Positions 17,743 to 26,778 of a DNA stretch of 64,000 nucleotides are shown here, piece by piece. How positions within the stretch are numbered: the first letter of the stretch is position 1; every line of letters begins with the position of its first letter. The DNA is from Bryobacter sp. (GTDB lineage: Bacteria > Acidobacteriota > Terriglobia > Bryobacterales > Bryobacteraceae): positions 1-64,000 of the forward strand of contig JALHNI010000018.1 in the NCBI GenBank assembly GCA_022843605.1, in the 5' to 3' direction. The translations under genes were made by a program, and so were the position numbers. The notes under the pieces were generated by a model, which was not told the DNA's origin, did not search any database, and saw only the letters and a list, made by a program, of their open reading frames with translations.

Positions 17743-18437
17743 AAAGTCGAAGGTTCGAGTGAGCGGAGTGCCTCATGCAATGTGGCGGGACGGCGCGGTT
17801 CAAGGCGTTCCCAAACGCGTGCCGCGAAGCCAGTCATGTTCGCCACAGCAAAGCTGATGCCACATAAGTTGCGCTCCGTCGGCGTGCCGGGAAGCGGACG
17901 CGGATAGCCAGAGGCCCAATAGCGGGGCTCTTCGCCGGAGTCGCTCAGGCGATAGGTGTGACGCGAGATCAGCGGATCGAGTTCCACGCCGACGACTCCC
18001 TCCAGCGCACCAGGCAGCACCAGGCGATAGCGATTATTGCGGGCGGAAACGACAAGGGTGCCTAGTTCGTTAGCGCGATCCACTAGGGCCTGCAGCGCGG
18101 TGCGCGTTTCGGGGTTGGGAGTGCCCAGGCTGAGGTTGATGATGTTCATGCGGGCACCGAGAGCCCACTCCATCGCGGCGAGCAGGCGGTCATTGCGGGT
18201 GCGCAGGGTATTCGAGAAGATCTTGATGGCCCAGTATTCGGCGGCGGGGGCCTTCTCCTGAATGGCGGCCATGACGGCGGTGCCATGACCCATCAGGTCC
18301 TCGCCATGCCCGTCGGGAGTGAAAACAACGCGACGGGTGGGGGCCAGAATGTGCGGGTGACGGAGGTTGACGCCACTATCGATGACGGCGATCTTCAGGC
18401 CTTCACCCGCACGGGGGGACGTTTCAGCGGACAGCAT
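17739..18437 (-). CDS. qhpE: QhpE, subtilisin-like maturation protease
   Basis: A compact 232-residue S8 peptidase without a signal peptide. The catalytic triad is Asp20 (AVIDSGVN), His51 (MGHGTAV) and Ser195 (GISFAVANMTG, replacing the usual GTSMA), with the oxyanion Asn in SARNN near 134. The lack of a prodomain and export signal, and the position between qhpB and the terminal gene, match QhpE, which removes the leader peptide of the gamma subunit QhpC in the cytoplasm after crosslinking. It starts three bases after qhpB and overlaps the downstream gene by four bases. Confidence 0.87.
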   Translation of the reverse strand: MLSAETSPRAGEGLKIAVIDSGVNLRHPHILAPTRRVVFTPDGHGEDLMGHGTAVMAAIQEKAPAAEYWAIKIFSNTLRTRNDRLLAAMEWALGARMNIINLSLGTPNPETRTALQALVDRANELGTLVVSARNNRYRLVLPGALEGVVGVELDPLISRHTYRLSDSGEEPRYWASGYPRPLPGTPTERNLCGISFAVANMTGFAARVWERLEPRRPATLHEALRSLEPSTL

Positions 18438-18440
18438 GAG

Positions 18441-19565
18441 TTATCTCCGGGCGAGTGTGACCAGGTTGGTCGTGGTGTCCTTATTCAGGAAAATGAGTTT
18501 CTTGGATTCGAGGGTGGCCGCATCCCAGATCTCGAGGGTGGAACCAGCGCCATAGAGATACAGGTGCTTGCCGTCACCGCCCACGGCGAACTTGAAGGTG
18601 GAGCGGCTATCGAACTCCTTTTTCTTGACGACGGTGTGGTTGGCGATGTCCCAGACCCACCATTCGGTGAGGCGGTTACCGCCGGTGGCGATCTTAGGGA
18701 CGACGGAGTAACCGAGTTTGCGGTCTGGCGACAGTTGGAAGCCGGTCATCGGTAGCAGTGGCCCGATGGGATGAAAGTCAACCTTGCGGGTTTTGAGGTC
18801 GATCTTCGCCATACCGAGAGTACCTTTGTGCACGACCTGATCGATCGACGTAAAGACGGAGGTGACGGTATCAGGTGCGTCGAAGGGGTCATCGGATGCG
18901 GCCAGGCGATACGGCGAGGCGCCGGGATAGGGGGGGAGGGAAAGAGCGATTCGGTCTACTTGCTTGAAGCTGGCGAGGTCGAAGACCAGGATGTCTTCCT
19001 GGAAGACGTAGAGTAACTTTCCGTCGGCGGAGACTTTGTAAGTAGCGTTAAAGCCAAAGCCCTGGTTGAGATCCTGGGGAAATGGCCAGGACTTGGCGAT
19101 TTTTTTGTCCTGAAGGTCGATGGCGACAAACTGCGGAGGCTCGATGCGGTATTGGTCGATGTCCTTGATGACATTGCGCATGGTGGTGTAGATGTAACGG
19201 CCGGTGGGGTCAACGGCGATGCCGGTGTAGCGAGCGCTGTTTCCGACATTCACCAGGTCCGGAGCGGTGGCCTGCATCCGCGGGCGGCTGCGTGGGTCGG
19301 CGAGGCTGAAGCTACTGACGACTTTGCGGGTGGCGAGGTCGACGGTTTCGATCAGCATCTGGGTGGTAATGATGTGGAGTTTCTGACGGTCGCCGGAGAG
19401 AACCGTGGAACGAGGAATGCCGCCGAGTTGAATCTGGTCGACGACATCCTCCTTGTCCTCGTCGATGACGAGGAGTTTCTTGTCGAGGGTGCCGATGTAC
19501 ATGAACTGGCCGGAGGGTTGGGCGTAGAGTCCGGCGGCGGTGATTAGGAGGATCAGTGTCTTCAT
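18441..19565 (-). CDS. qhpB: QhpB, beta subunit of quinohemoprotein amine dehydrogenase
   Basis: A 374-residue secreted seven-bladed propeller, starting at the ATG at 19565 (MKTLILLITAAGLYAQ, a signal peptide) rather than at upstream codons that run into qhpC. YncE-like blades are seen as QFMYIGTLDKKLLVID, GIAVDPTGRYIYTT, YKVSADGKLLYVF and FQLSPDRKLGYSV. In characterised QHNDH the beta subunit of similar size holds the gamma subunit and forms part of the active-site cavity in the periplasm. Gene order qhpC-qhpB-qhpE with gaps of 25 and 3 bases supports the call. Confidence 0.88.
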   Translation of the reverse strand: MKTLILLITAAGLYAQPSGQFMYIGTLDKKLLVIDEDKEDVVDQIQLGGIPRSTVLSGDRQKLHIITTQMLIETVDLATRKVVSSFSLADPRSRPRMQATAPDLVNVGNSARYTGIAVDPTGRYIYTTMRNVIKDIDQYRIEPPQFVAIDLQDKKIAKSWPFPQDLNQGFGFNATYKVSADGKLLYVFQEDILVFDLASFKQVDRIALSLPPYPGASPYRLAASDDPFDAPDTVTSVFTSIDQVVHKGTLGMAKIDLKTRKVDFHPIGPLLPMTGFQLSPDRKLGYSVVPKIATGGNRLTEWWVWDIANHTVVKKKEFDSRSTFKFAVGGDGKHLYLYGAGSTLEIWDAATLESKKLIFLNKDTTTNLVTLARR

Positions 19566-19590
19566 GTTGTTGGTTCTCGCTAGTTCGCGT

Positions 19591-19929
19591 TTACGGATAG
19601 ACGATGTCGACCTGACGCCAGTCGTTGACGGCGGAGGCGCACTTATCGGTCCAGTCGGTAGCGTTGTGTAAGTGGTCAGGGACTTGGGCGGGCCAGCCAC
19701 AGCCTAAGTGGCAATCGAAGAGGTCGCGTTCAACGGGCTGGCAGAGACCGGCGGTACCGCCCGACACATCAACTTCCCAGCCGGGGGTGAAGTTCAGGGT
19801 GCAGCCCATCGGGTAGTAAATTTTGCCTTCCCCGCCCCGGGCTTGCAGAGCTTCGACATCTTCCGCCGCGGCAGTGATGGAGGCGGCTACTTTGTGGGCC
19901 TTCTTATTCATCGGTTTCATGGTGTTCAT
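19591..19929 (-). CDS. qhpC: QhpC, gamma subunit carrying the CTQ cofactor
   Basis: A 112-residue precursor. Cys43-Glu52, Cys63-Asp69 and Cys77-Asp85 match the three thioether pairs of known gamma subunits (Cys7-Glu16, Cys27-Asp33, Cys41-Asp49), and Cys73-Trp79 matches the cysteine tryptophylquinone pair (Cys37-Trp43). Every interval between these residues is identical, so mature numbering equals precursor numbering minus 36. The leader would be about 36 residues, is not a Sec signal, and must be removed by QhpE. Asp69 corresponds to the catalytic base. Differences from the usual CWWPAQVPD: Gly78 replaces the first Trp, and Cys97 is an extra unpaired cysteine. The gene follows qhpD by 18 bases. 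Confidence 0.93.
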   Translation of the reverse strand: MNTMKPMNKKAHKVAASITAAAEDVEALQARGGEGKIYYPMGCTLNFTPGWEVDVSGGTAGLCQPVERDLFDCHLGCGWPAQVPDHLHNATDWTDKCASAVNDWRQVDIVYP

Positions 19930-19947
19930 GGTGGTTATCTCCTCGAG

Positions 19948-21393
19948 TTAGTTGCTATCGAAACGGTTCAGGAATGCGGGGTTATGGACGCTGATCTCGC
20001 CATAGATCTTGAGGCAGAGGTCATTCCAGCCACGGATCCAGTCGCAGTAGTGCAAGGTGGCAGCGGATGTATCGCCGTAGTGAATGAATGCCTCGTGGTA
20101 GCAGCCGCCGGCGCAGACGGGACGGGCCCAGCAGCTATGGCAGTCGACGCGATGGCCGAGGTGGTGGGTCTGAAGGAAGTCCTGGCGCGCGGCGTGATCG
20201 ACGCCACCGTTCTGGACGTGGCCCATCTTGCCGACGTCGGAGTCGACGAAGCGATGACAGAGGCTAATGTCGCCAGCGGTGCCGACGCCCAGGAGGCCCA
20301 GACCGGCACCGCAGGGATAGGCTTTGCTGAGTCCGGTGTGGAGTTCCTTCAGGGTGTCGTTGGCATTGGTGAAGCCGTGCGTGCGTCCGGCGAGGGCGTA
20401 GTCGCGGTACTCGAGCGCGAGGTCTTCGAAGCCGCCGAGGACGCTGCTCATCTTCTGGGGGCCGATGCTGTAGAGGCGATCGGGGTTTGCGGTGGCGGGC
20501 GAGAAGCCGACCGCGCGGAAGCCGACTTCCTGGGTGAGATGCTCGTAGATGCGGCGGACTTGGCCGACGCCGGCGCTTAAGGTGACGCGGGCACCGATCG
20601 AATTGGTCTTGTGCCGTTCGAGTAACATCCGGATCTTGGGTACGATGACGTTGTAACTTCCACGGCCATCGTGGAAGACACGCATGCGGTCGTTCAGTTC
20701 GCGGTCGCCGTCGATACTGACGGTTACGCCGATGCGGTGCTCCGCAAGGAAGTCAGCAACCTCTTCGGTGAGGAGTGTCGCGTTGGTGGTGAGGCTGAAT
20801 TCGATCTTCTTCCGGGCTTCGCGCGCCCGTTGCTGGGCGTAGGTAACGGTGGATCGCAGCAGCGGAAAGTTGAGCAGCGTTTCGCCACCGAAGAAGGTGA
20901 CGTGGACGGAGGGATGATCACCAGCCTCAGCAAAGAGTAAGTCGACGGAGTCCTCTGCGACTTTCTGGTCCATGTACTTGGGCTTGCCAGAGGTCTTACT
21001 GATTTTGTCGTCGCTGTACTCATAGCAATAGCCACAAGCGAGGTTGCACTGGTTGGTGACGTTCAGGACGATGCGCTGCAGAGGAAAGGCCCGCGCAGGG
21101 ACCTTGGGCAGTTCTCTCTGCGCGGGCCCCTCGGACAGGGCGCGCGCTTCTTCGAGTTCGTGGAGGCCGGTACGGATATCGCCCGGCTGATGCCCGCGGT
21201 CGAGCAGGCGGCGGACCAGTGTGGTGCGGTCGAGTTGTTCATGGGCGACGAGATCGAGGATCTCGCGGCCGATGGGGGTGAGCGCGAAGATGGCGCCGCT
21301 GGGGACGAGATAGAGGAAGCGCTGACCCGAAGCTTCAAACGCGTGGTGTTCCTGAACCCGGTAAGTGGGAGCCTCAACTTCGACAGGAATCAT
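19948..21393 (-). CDS. qhpD: QhpD, radical SAM/SPASM thioether-forming maturase
   Basis: A 481-residue radical SAM enzyme. The N-terminal 90 residues are a PqqD-like leader-binding domain (FLYLVPSGAIFALTPIGREIL). The 4Fe-4S cluster that cleaves S-adenosylmethionine is held by Cys116, Cys120 and Cys123 (CNLACGYCYEYSDDK). The C-terminal SPASM region is cysteine-rich (CGAGLGLLG, DCHSCWARPVCAGGC, YCDWIRGW). QhpD makes the Cys-to-Asp/Glu thioether crosslinks in QhpC in the cytoplasm. Its ATG overlaps the qhpA stop by four bases and qhpC follows 18 bases later, so enzyme and substrate are made together. Confidence 0.93.
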   Translation of the reverse strand: MIPVEVEAPTYRVQEHHAFEASGQRFLYLVPSGAIFALTPIGREILDLVAHEQLDRTTLVRRLLDRGHQPGDIRTGLHELEEARALSEGPAQRELPKVPARAFPLQRIVLNVTNQCNLACGYCYEYSDDKISKTSGKPKYMDQKVAEDSVDLLFAEAGDHPSVHVTFFGGETLLNFPLLRSTVTYAQQRAREARKKIEFSLTTNATLLTEEVADFLAEHRIGVTVSIDGDRELNDRMRVFHDGRGSYNVIVPKIRMLLERHKTNSIGARVTLSAGVGQVRRIYEHLTQEVGFRAVGFSPATANPDRLYSIGPQKMSSVLGGFEDLALEYRDYALAGRTHGFTNANDTLKELHTGLSKAYPCGAGLGLLGVGTAGDISLCHRFVDSDVGKMGHVQNGGVDHAARQDFLQTHHLGHRVDCHSCWARPVCAGGCYHEAFIHYGDTSAATLHYCDWIRGWNDLCLKIYGEISVHNPAFLNRFDSN

Positions 21394-23174
21394 TGCCCCA
21401 CCTCCGGCTGGTCATACCGGACGTAGACGGGAATGGTGACCACCAGATAGGAGCGAGCCTGCATGGTGTTACTGCCGCTGCCATAGGTGGCGGAGACCCA
21501 GATGTCGCCCCAGTTATTGGTGGGGTAGTTGTTCGATTGTTTCTTGCGGGCGGGATTCGGTCCTTCTATGTTGGGAGTGAAGAGACCTGAATCATTGACG
21601 GAGCCGACGAACTTGACGTCGTCGTCGTCGGGGGTGGAGAGAAACTCCTGCAAGCTCCAGCGGGCCGGCACAGGTCCGATCGGCACATCGTCAACGGTAT
21701 TCGGCTTGCCATCGGCGCCGGCGGCGTAGGCGATCGCCTCGAACTGGGCGAACTGCTTGGGCGCGACGACGCCACCGAGACGGCCCATGCTGGCGTCCGG
21801 GGCGACCTTGATGTAGGCGACCTGGTCATAGACGGTGAAGACGCGCTCGGCGGTAAGGGAGTTGAGTGCGAGGTCGCGCACGCCGGAGGGAACCTTAGGC
21901 GCGACTTCGACGGAAAGGGTCACCATCGACGGCGTTTGAGCGATGACGCGTTTGGCGCCGATGCCGGAGCCAAAATCAAAGTCAGTGGGCTTGAGGTTGG
22001 CGGGCAGGTTGGCTCCGTAGACGCGGACCTCAGTGGTAGAGGGTGACTGCAGGGAGAAGACACTAGCGCCGGCGAGCATTGGTTGGGTGCCGATACGGGT
22101 GAGGCGGGCATCGATGCCGAACTCCTGATAGCCGCCCCAGTAGAAGCGGCCTTCGATGGTGTTGCCATCGCGGGAGACCATCATGGCCTCACGCCATTCG
22201 GCGGGGTCAGTGCCGGGATCGGCAGAGGCGCTCTTGGGGCCTGTGCTGCGACCGCGCCAACTGTAGCCGGTGTAGACGATGCTCTTGCCGGTGCGGCTGA
22301 GGGTGGCGCGAGTGCTGGCGTATTCGAGTTCGGTCTTGGTAACGAACTCATCGGGGGTGGCGCCGGGCTCGATGGTGACGGTGCCGAAGACCCGTCCACG
22401 GCCTTGCTGATAGCCGATCAACATCCATTGGCCCGCGAGTTTCGGCGGGCGCATGACGGACTGCCAGGCGGCCCATTCGGGAGTGAACAGGGGTTGATTC
22501 TTGGCCAGATACTCGACGGCGGCATCGGCGGGCGTTTTGCCATCGGCTCGGATCGCGATGGGAGAGACGGGGGGAGCCACGACGGCCGGGAAGCCGACGA
22601 CCGAGGGCGAGTAGGCGACGGGTACTTCGGCGGGCGGACCTTGGGGGCGCCGGGGGCGGAGCGTGTTCTCCGAGCCCGGGAAAAGCCCGAGGTGCATGGT
22701 GATCAGCTTGTCGTAGTCGTCCTTGGTGCGGCGTTGGCCCAACACGCGCCCGATGGTGTGGCAGTAGTTACAGGTATGCTGCAGCGCGGGCGAGGGGATC
22801 TTGTCCGACTGGTCGCGGAAGAGACGATGCTCGGCTTCCCAGAAGATGGGCTTGGCCTCTTCCGGCGCCAGGCCATTATTGGCGCTGAGGTACTTGAGGA
22901 TCTGGCGCGCTTCGTCGGGTTTGAGAACGACGCCATTGAGGCGCATCATGCGCTTGATGGCCTCCTCCCAGACCTCGGGCGTGGTGCGCATATAGGACAG
23001 GCGGCGCATGTAGCCCTTGGCATCGCGTTGGTGACAGCCGCCGCACTTGTTGATGGTGAGTTGGTGGCTGATCGGGATGCCGGGCGATGAGTCCTGGGCG
23101 ACGGCCGAGGCCGCCACCAGCAGAATCAGAGAGCAAAAACGGGAAGCGAGAGACATGAGTTGGTTTCCGTTCAT
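21390..23174 (-). CDS. qhpA: QhpA, di-heme alpha subunit of amine dehydrogenase
   Basis: A 594-residue exported precursor. The N-terminal cytochrome domain has two heme c sites, CGGCH at 44-48 and CNYCH at 135-139. Then come the beta-rich domains of QHNDH alpha, with KSIVYTGYSWRGR, IEGRFYWGGYQEFG and the family-typical YIKVAPDASMGRLGG and DDDVKFVGS. The enzyme deaminates primary amines in the periplasm; electrons pass from CTQ in QhpC to these hemes and on to a soluble carrier. Two starts are possible: the ATG at 23174 or the ATG at 23156, six codons in; the signal peptide is intact either way. It lies nine bases after the TonB receptor gene. Confidence 0.93.
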   Translation of the reverse strand: MNGNQLMSLASRFCSLILLVAASAVAQDSSPGIPISHQLTINKCGGCHQRDAKGYMRRLSYMRTTPEVWEEAIKRMMRLNGVVLKPDEARQILKYLSANNGLAPEEAKPIFWEAEHRLFRDQSDKIPSPALQHTCNYCHTIGRVLGQRRTKDDYDKLITMHLGLFPGSENTLRPRRPQGPPAEVPVAYSPSVVGFPAVVAPPVSPIAIRADGKTPADAAVEYLAKNQPLFTPEWAAWQSVMRPPKLAGQWMLIGYQQGRGRVFGTVTIEPGATPDEFVTKTELEYASTRATLSRTGKSIVYTGYSWRGRSTGPKSASADPGTDPAEWREAMMVSRDGNTIEGRFYWGGYQEFGIDARLTRIGTQPMLAGASVFSLQSPSTTEVRVYGANLPANLKPTDFDFGSGIGAKRVIAQTPSMVTLSVEVAPKVPSGVRDLALNSLTAERVFTVYDQVAYIKVAPDASMGRLGGVVAPKQFAQFEAIAYAAGADGKPNTVDDVPIGPVPARWSLQEFLSTPDDDDVKFVGSVNDSGLFTPNIEGPNPARKKQSNNYPTNNWGDIWVSATYGSGSNTMQARSYLVVTIPVYVRYDQPEVGQ

Positions 23175-23183
23175 GAGAGTTCT

Positions 23184-26100
23184 TTAGAAAACGAGACGAG
23201 CGGTGATCTGCATCTGGCGGGGGCCAGCGCCTTCAGCGGCCTGGACGCCGGAAATCGTGCCAAATGGGGCGGTGTTGAAGGTTGTATTCGGCGGCGCGTA
23301 GTTGACGTGGTTGAGCAGGTTGGCCGCCTGAGCGCCAACCTGGAAGCGCACCGATTCCGTGAAGCGGATGGACTTGGTGAGGGAGAGCGAGACTGCCTGG
23401 GTGCCTGGTCCGGTGACACCGCCGACGGGAGAAGTGGGGAAACGGCCGATGTTGCTTTGGGGAACGGCATAAGCGGCAGGATTGAGCCAGCGCTGGGCGG
23501 TGGGGTTGTCGCTATAGGGCAAGATGCCGGAGTTGATGTCGGCGCGGCCATTGCCGATGAGTTGGGGGAAGCCGGTGCCGGAGGGGTCAGCGCCGGGGAC
23601 GGTGATGGTCATGAAGGGACCCGACTGGAACAGGACGACACCCGCCACGTCCCAGCCACCGATGACTTGCTTGGCGATCCGGTTGGGCGTGAAGCCGCCG
23701 AAGGGCAATTCATACAGGAAGGTGGTGAGGAAGCGGTGGCGGCGGGAGAAAGCGACATTGCCCCAGTCGAGGCGGGTATTCAGGAGGTCCGAGACCACTC
23801 CTCCGGCTTCAGCGGCGAAGGCGGTGGGCGCGTAACCCTGAGCATTCGTGAGGTTGCGCAAGTAGGTGTAACTGCCCTGGAACTGCACGCCCTTGGCGAG
23901 GCGCTTGTTCAGGACCGCCGTGGCCGAGTGGTACTTGGCGGTGCCGCCATTGGTCTGCAGGCGGATGTAGCCGAACTGTGGGTAGCGCAGCAGGGGGCTT
24001 CCGGACCGGAAACCGACGGTGTTGGGGGCGAGTTGATCGGGGTTGCCCTGGCGGTTCAGGTTGTTCGCATAGCTGCCGGTGTAGGAGAGACGGAGACCGG
24101 TACCGAAGCCAAGGTCGCGTTCGAGGGTGAAGTTCCACTGGTCAATGGTGGGATCACGGAACTTGATTTCGGCAGCCTGCTGGAAGAACTGGGTGCCGAA
24201 TTGAGCCAAGCGGGCCGGGAAAGGATAAGGGAAGGTGAGGGCGGGAGTGCCATTGGTAATCGTTTGCGAGTAGATCGACTGGTTGGCGCTGTGGATGGCG
24301 AAGCCTGCACCGAGGAGCGCACCGAGGGGGCCTTGGATGAAGCGGCCATAGCCGCCGCGAAGGACGGTTTTGCCGTCGGCGGTGGGGCGCCAGGCGAAGC
24401 CGACGCGGGGGGCAAAGTCAGTCTTTTGGGAGTAGCGGAGGCTGCGGGGGATGCCCGCGGTGGCGGCAGTAACAATGGGCGTATTGCCGATTGCCGCGGC
24501 GAAGTTCGGATTGAGGATTTTGAAGGCTTCGTCGTCGTAGATCACGACCCGGCCGTTGACGCGCTGTCCGTCGATGATGGCGCTTTGATCCAACTGCAGG
24601 TTGGTGCCATTGCGCAGACGGTCGATGAACATGGGATGGTACTCCCAGCGGAGGCCGTAGTTGAGGGTGAAGCGGGAGGTGACTTTCCAGTCGTCCTGAA
24701 CGTAGACCGCGTAGGTGGAGGTGTAACCGTCGCTGTCAGGTTGGACGACCGTGTTGAGGCGGGTTTGGTCGGGGACGCCGAGGAGGAAAGCGGCGTAAGG
24801 GGCGCCGATGAGGTCGCGGGTGACGGAGTTGTCGAAGCTGAACTGGCCCAGGCGGAGGGGAGCATAGACGTTGGCGCTGAAGCCTTCGAGGAAGCGGTAG
24901 TCGCCGCCGAATTTGACCGTGTGCGAACCCTTCGTCCAGGTGAGGTTATCGAGCACCTGATAGGTGCGCTGCCGTCCGGCATTTGAGGCGGTGCCGCCGG
25001 TGGCCTGGAAGCCTTGGATGACGAAGTTGGGGACGGCGTTGCCGTCCGGGTAGGGCTGCGGGAGGCCCGTGAGGCCGAGTTGCGAGGCGATTTGGGCAGG
25101 TTCGATATCGAAGCTGCGTGAGTTGTCGATGCCGGTGACACCGGCACGGATCTCGTTGACGACGGTGGGCGAGATGACGTAGTTGTGGGCGACGGTGAGG
25201 CCGAAGGTGGTGTCGGGGTTCTCATAGGGGCCTTGCAGGACCGAACCAGTGAGCGGGGCGGTGGTGACTTCGCGGCGTTTGTAGTTGAGCCGGACGAAGA
25301 TGTTCTGGGCTGAGTTGATGGTCTGATCGACGCGGAGGTCGCCCTGGTTGCTGGTGATGGGTTCGCCGAAGTTCTGGGTGAAGTTGTTGGCGAGGGCGTT
25401 CGGCGCGCCGGTGTTGGGCAGCGGGTAGAGGTAACGGAGAGCGTTCAGAGAGAGAGGCGAGATGCGCGAGAGCGGAATTTGCTTATTGGGGAACGGGAGG
25501 CCGGTGCCGGGATCCTTGAAGTTGGCGGCGATGGAACTCAGGTCGCCGCTGCGCAGAGCGAGCGAGGGGACGCTTTGCACGAGGACGGTTTCGCGGGGGA
25601 GGCGCAGCGCTTCGTAGGCCATGAAGAAGAAGGTGCGATTGCGGCCGGAGTATTTCGGGAGCATCAGCGGACCGCCGGCATAGAGTCCGAAGTTGTTCAT
25701 GATGGTTTTCGGCACTTGGCTGCTGAAGGGGTTTCGGGCGTTCAGCACGGTATTCATGTGGTTATGGAAGAGGCCGCCATGGAAGGCGTTGGTGCCGCTT
25801 TTGGAGATGGTAGTGATGTCGCTGGTGCCGCCAAATTCAGCGGTATTGTTGACTTCGCTGACGCGGATTTCGGCAATCATGTTGAAGGAGGGGAAGAGTT
25901 CGGCCAAGGGGGCGGAGGTGCGGGGCCCCATGCTGCTAATGCCGTCGATGCTGATGGACAACTGGCTGGGCTTGCCACCGGCGACTGAGATGTTGCCGGC
26001 CGCATCGGTTTGGACGCCGGGTTGGGTGGTGAGGGTCGCCAAGGGACTGGTGGAGCCGTTGGCGCGTGAGGTGATGGCGATCGGCAGGTCAATCAGTTCG

Positions 26101-26519
26101 CGACCGGTTTTGGTTTCGGCGATGTTCGAGACTTCGCTGTTGACCACGGCCGCGGCTTCGGCGGTGACGTTCACCTGATCGGCTTGACTCGAAACCGAAA
26201 GCTGCCCATCGATGCGAACGGTCTGGCGGGCCAGCAGTTCGGCGGTGTAGTTGGAAGTCTGGAAGCCGGGAGCCTGGATGGAGATCTTGTAGTTGCCGGG
26301 TTCAAGGTTGGGAACGGAGTAGGCGCCCTTGTCATCGCTGAGAGCGGAGCGGCGGGCGGTGGTTCCGGCGTTCTCGAGGTTGACGATGGCGCCGGCGACG
26401 ACGGCCCCGGAGGAGTCGCGCACGGAGCCAACAATCGTAGCGAAGGTGGATTGGCCATAGGCCGCAAGGGTTACGGCGAGGAGGATGAGAATCTTCTGAA
26501 GCGAAGCGAGTCTGGGCAC
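23184..26519 (-). CDS. Oar-like TonB-dependent outer-membrane receptor
   Basis: An 1111-residue outer-membrane protein of the acidobacterial Oar type. After the signal peptide, residues about 26-110 are a carboxypeptidase-regulatory (Ig-like) domain (ATIVGSVRDSSGAVVAGA). A plug-like region follows to about 250, with the SGTNAFHGG motif, and then a large beta barrel ending in MQITARLVF with a terminal aromatic. The start is GTG at 26519, supported by AAGGAGA six bases upstream. It is the first gene of the run that continues into qhpA nine bases later, so it is probably co-expressed and may import amines, amine-bearing polymers or a metal for the enzyme. Substrate not known. Confidence 0.9.
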   Translation of the reverse strand: MPRLASLQKILILLAVTLAAYGQSTFATIVGSVRDSSGAVVAGAIVNLENAGTTARRSALSDDKGAYSVPNLEPGNYKISIQAPGFQTSNYTAELLARQTVRIDGQLSVSSQADQVNVTAEAAAVVNSEVSNIAETKTGRELIDLPIAITSRANGSTSPLATLTTQPGVQTDAAGNISVAGGKPSQLSISIDGISSMGPRTSAPLAELFPSFNMIAEIRVSEVNNTAEFGGTSDITTISKSGTNAFHGGLFHNHMNTVLNARNPFSSQVPKTIMNNFGLYAGGPLMLPKYSGRNRTFFFMAYEALRLPRETVLVQSVPSLALRSGDLSSIAANFKDPGTGLPFPNKQIPLSRISPLSLNALRYLYPLPNTGAPNALANNFTQNFGEPITSNQGDLRVDQTINSAQNIFVRLNYKRREVTTAPLTGSVLQGPYENPDTTFGLTVAHNYVISPTVVNEIRAGVTGIDNSRSFDIEPAQIASQLGLTGLPQPYPDGNAVPNFVIQGFQATGGTASNAGRQRTYQVLDNLTWTKGSHTVKFGGDYRFLEGFSANVYAPLRLGQFSFDNSVTRDLIGAPYAAFLLGVPDQTRLNTVVQPDSDGYTSTYAVYVQDDWKVTSRFTLNYGLRWEYHPMFIDRLRNGTNLQLDQSAIIDGQRVNGRVVIYDDEAFKILNPNFAAAIGNTPIVTAATAGIPRSLRYSQKTDFAPRVGFAWRPTADGKTVLRGGYGRFIQGPLGALLGAGFAIHSANQSIYSQTITNGTPALTFPYPFPARLAQFGTQFFQQAAEIKFRDPTIDQWNFTLERDLGFGTGLRLSYTGSYANNLNRQGNPDQLAPNTVGFRSGSPLLRYPQFGYIRLQTNGGTAKYHSATAVLNKRLAKGVQFQGSYTYLRNLTNAQGYAPTAFAAEAGGVVSDLLNTRLDWGNVAFSRRHRFLTTFLYELPFGGFTPNRIAKQVIGGWDVAGVVLFQSGPFMTITVPGADPSGTGFPQLIGNGRADINSGILPYSDNPTAQRWLNPAAYAVPQSNIGRFPTSPVGGVTGPGTQAVSLSLTKSIRFTESVRFQVGAQAANLLNHVNYAPPNTTFNTAPFGTISGVQAAEGAGPRQMQITARLVF

Positions 26520-26718
26520 GAGGGGTCTCCTTCAAGCGAAATGAATTGATCTCGAAAGCGGGGAGACAATGTGGCGGCGTTGCCACGAACTGCACTTGAT
26601 GGCGCGGATGCCGGAAGGCAACGGCGCGTGGATTGATAGGTAGTGTGGACCGCGAGAGCGGGCTAAGTCAACGGAAATCGCGGGGTGCAACCGACGACCA
26701 AGACTCCATCTAAGAAAT

Positions 26719-26756
26719 TGATAACAAGGATGTTTACCGCAAAGTGATAACGGTAA
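26719..26756. promoter_or_regulatory. Candidate operator upstream of the TonB-qhp operon
   Basis: In the 259-base gap upstream of the TonB gene, TGATAAC occurs at 26719-26725 and again at 26745-26751, 26 bases apart. An inverted pair TTACCG (26734-26739) and CGGTAA (26751-26756) overlaps them with an 11-base spacer. This arrangement could be a regulator-binding site; chance is possible. The rest of the gap holds the TonB ribosome site and nothing else recognisable. Confidence 0.3.
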
Positions 26757-26778
26757 TCGGCAACCGTTCTGGGTAAAT

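Noticed and set aside
19591..21393. A new RiPP natural-product or bacteriocin cluster (small Cys-rich peptide, radical SAM, subtilisin-like protease)
   Set aside because: The peptide matches the QHNDH gamma subunit residue for residue at the crosslinks and is flanked by the alpha and beta subunits, so it is an enzyme subunit.
23160..24986. A 608-residue plus-strand frame over the TonB receptor
   Set aside because: Antisense shadow of low complexity; the minus strand has full receptor motifs.
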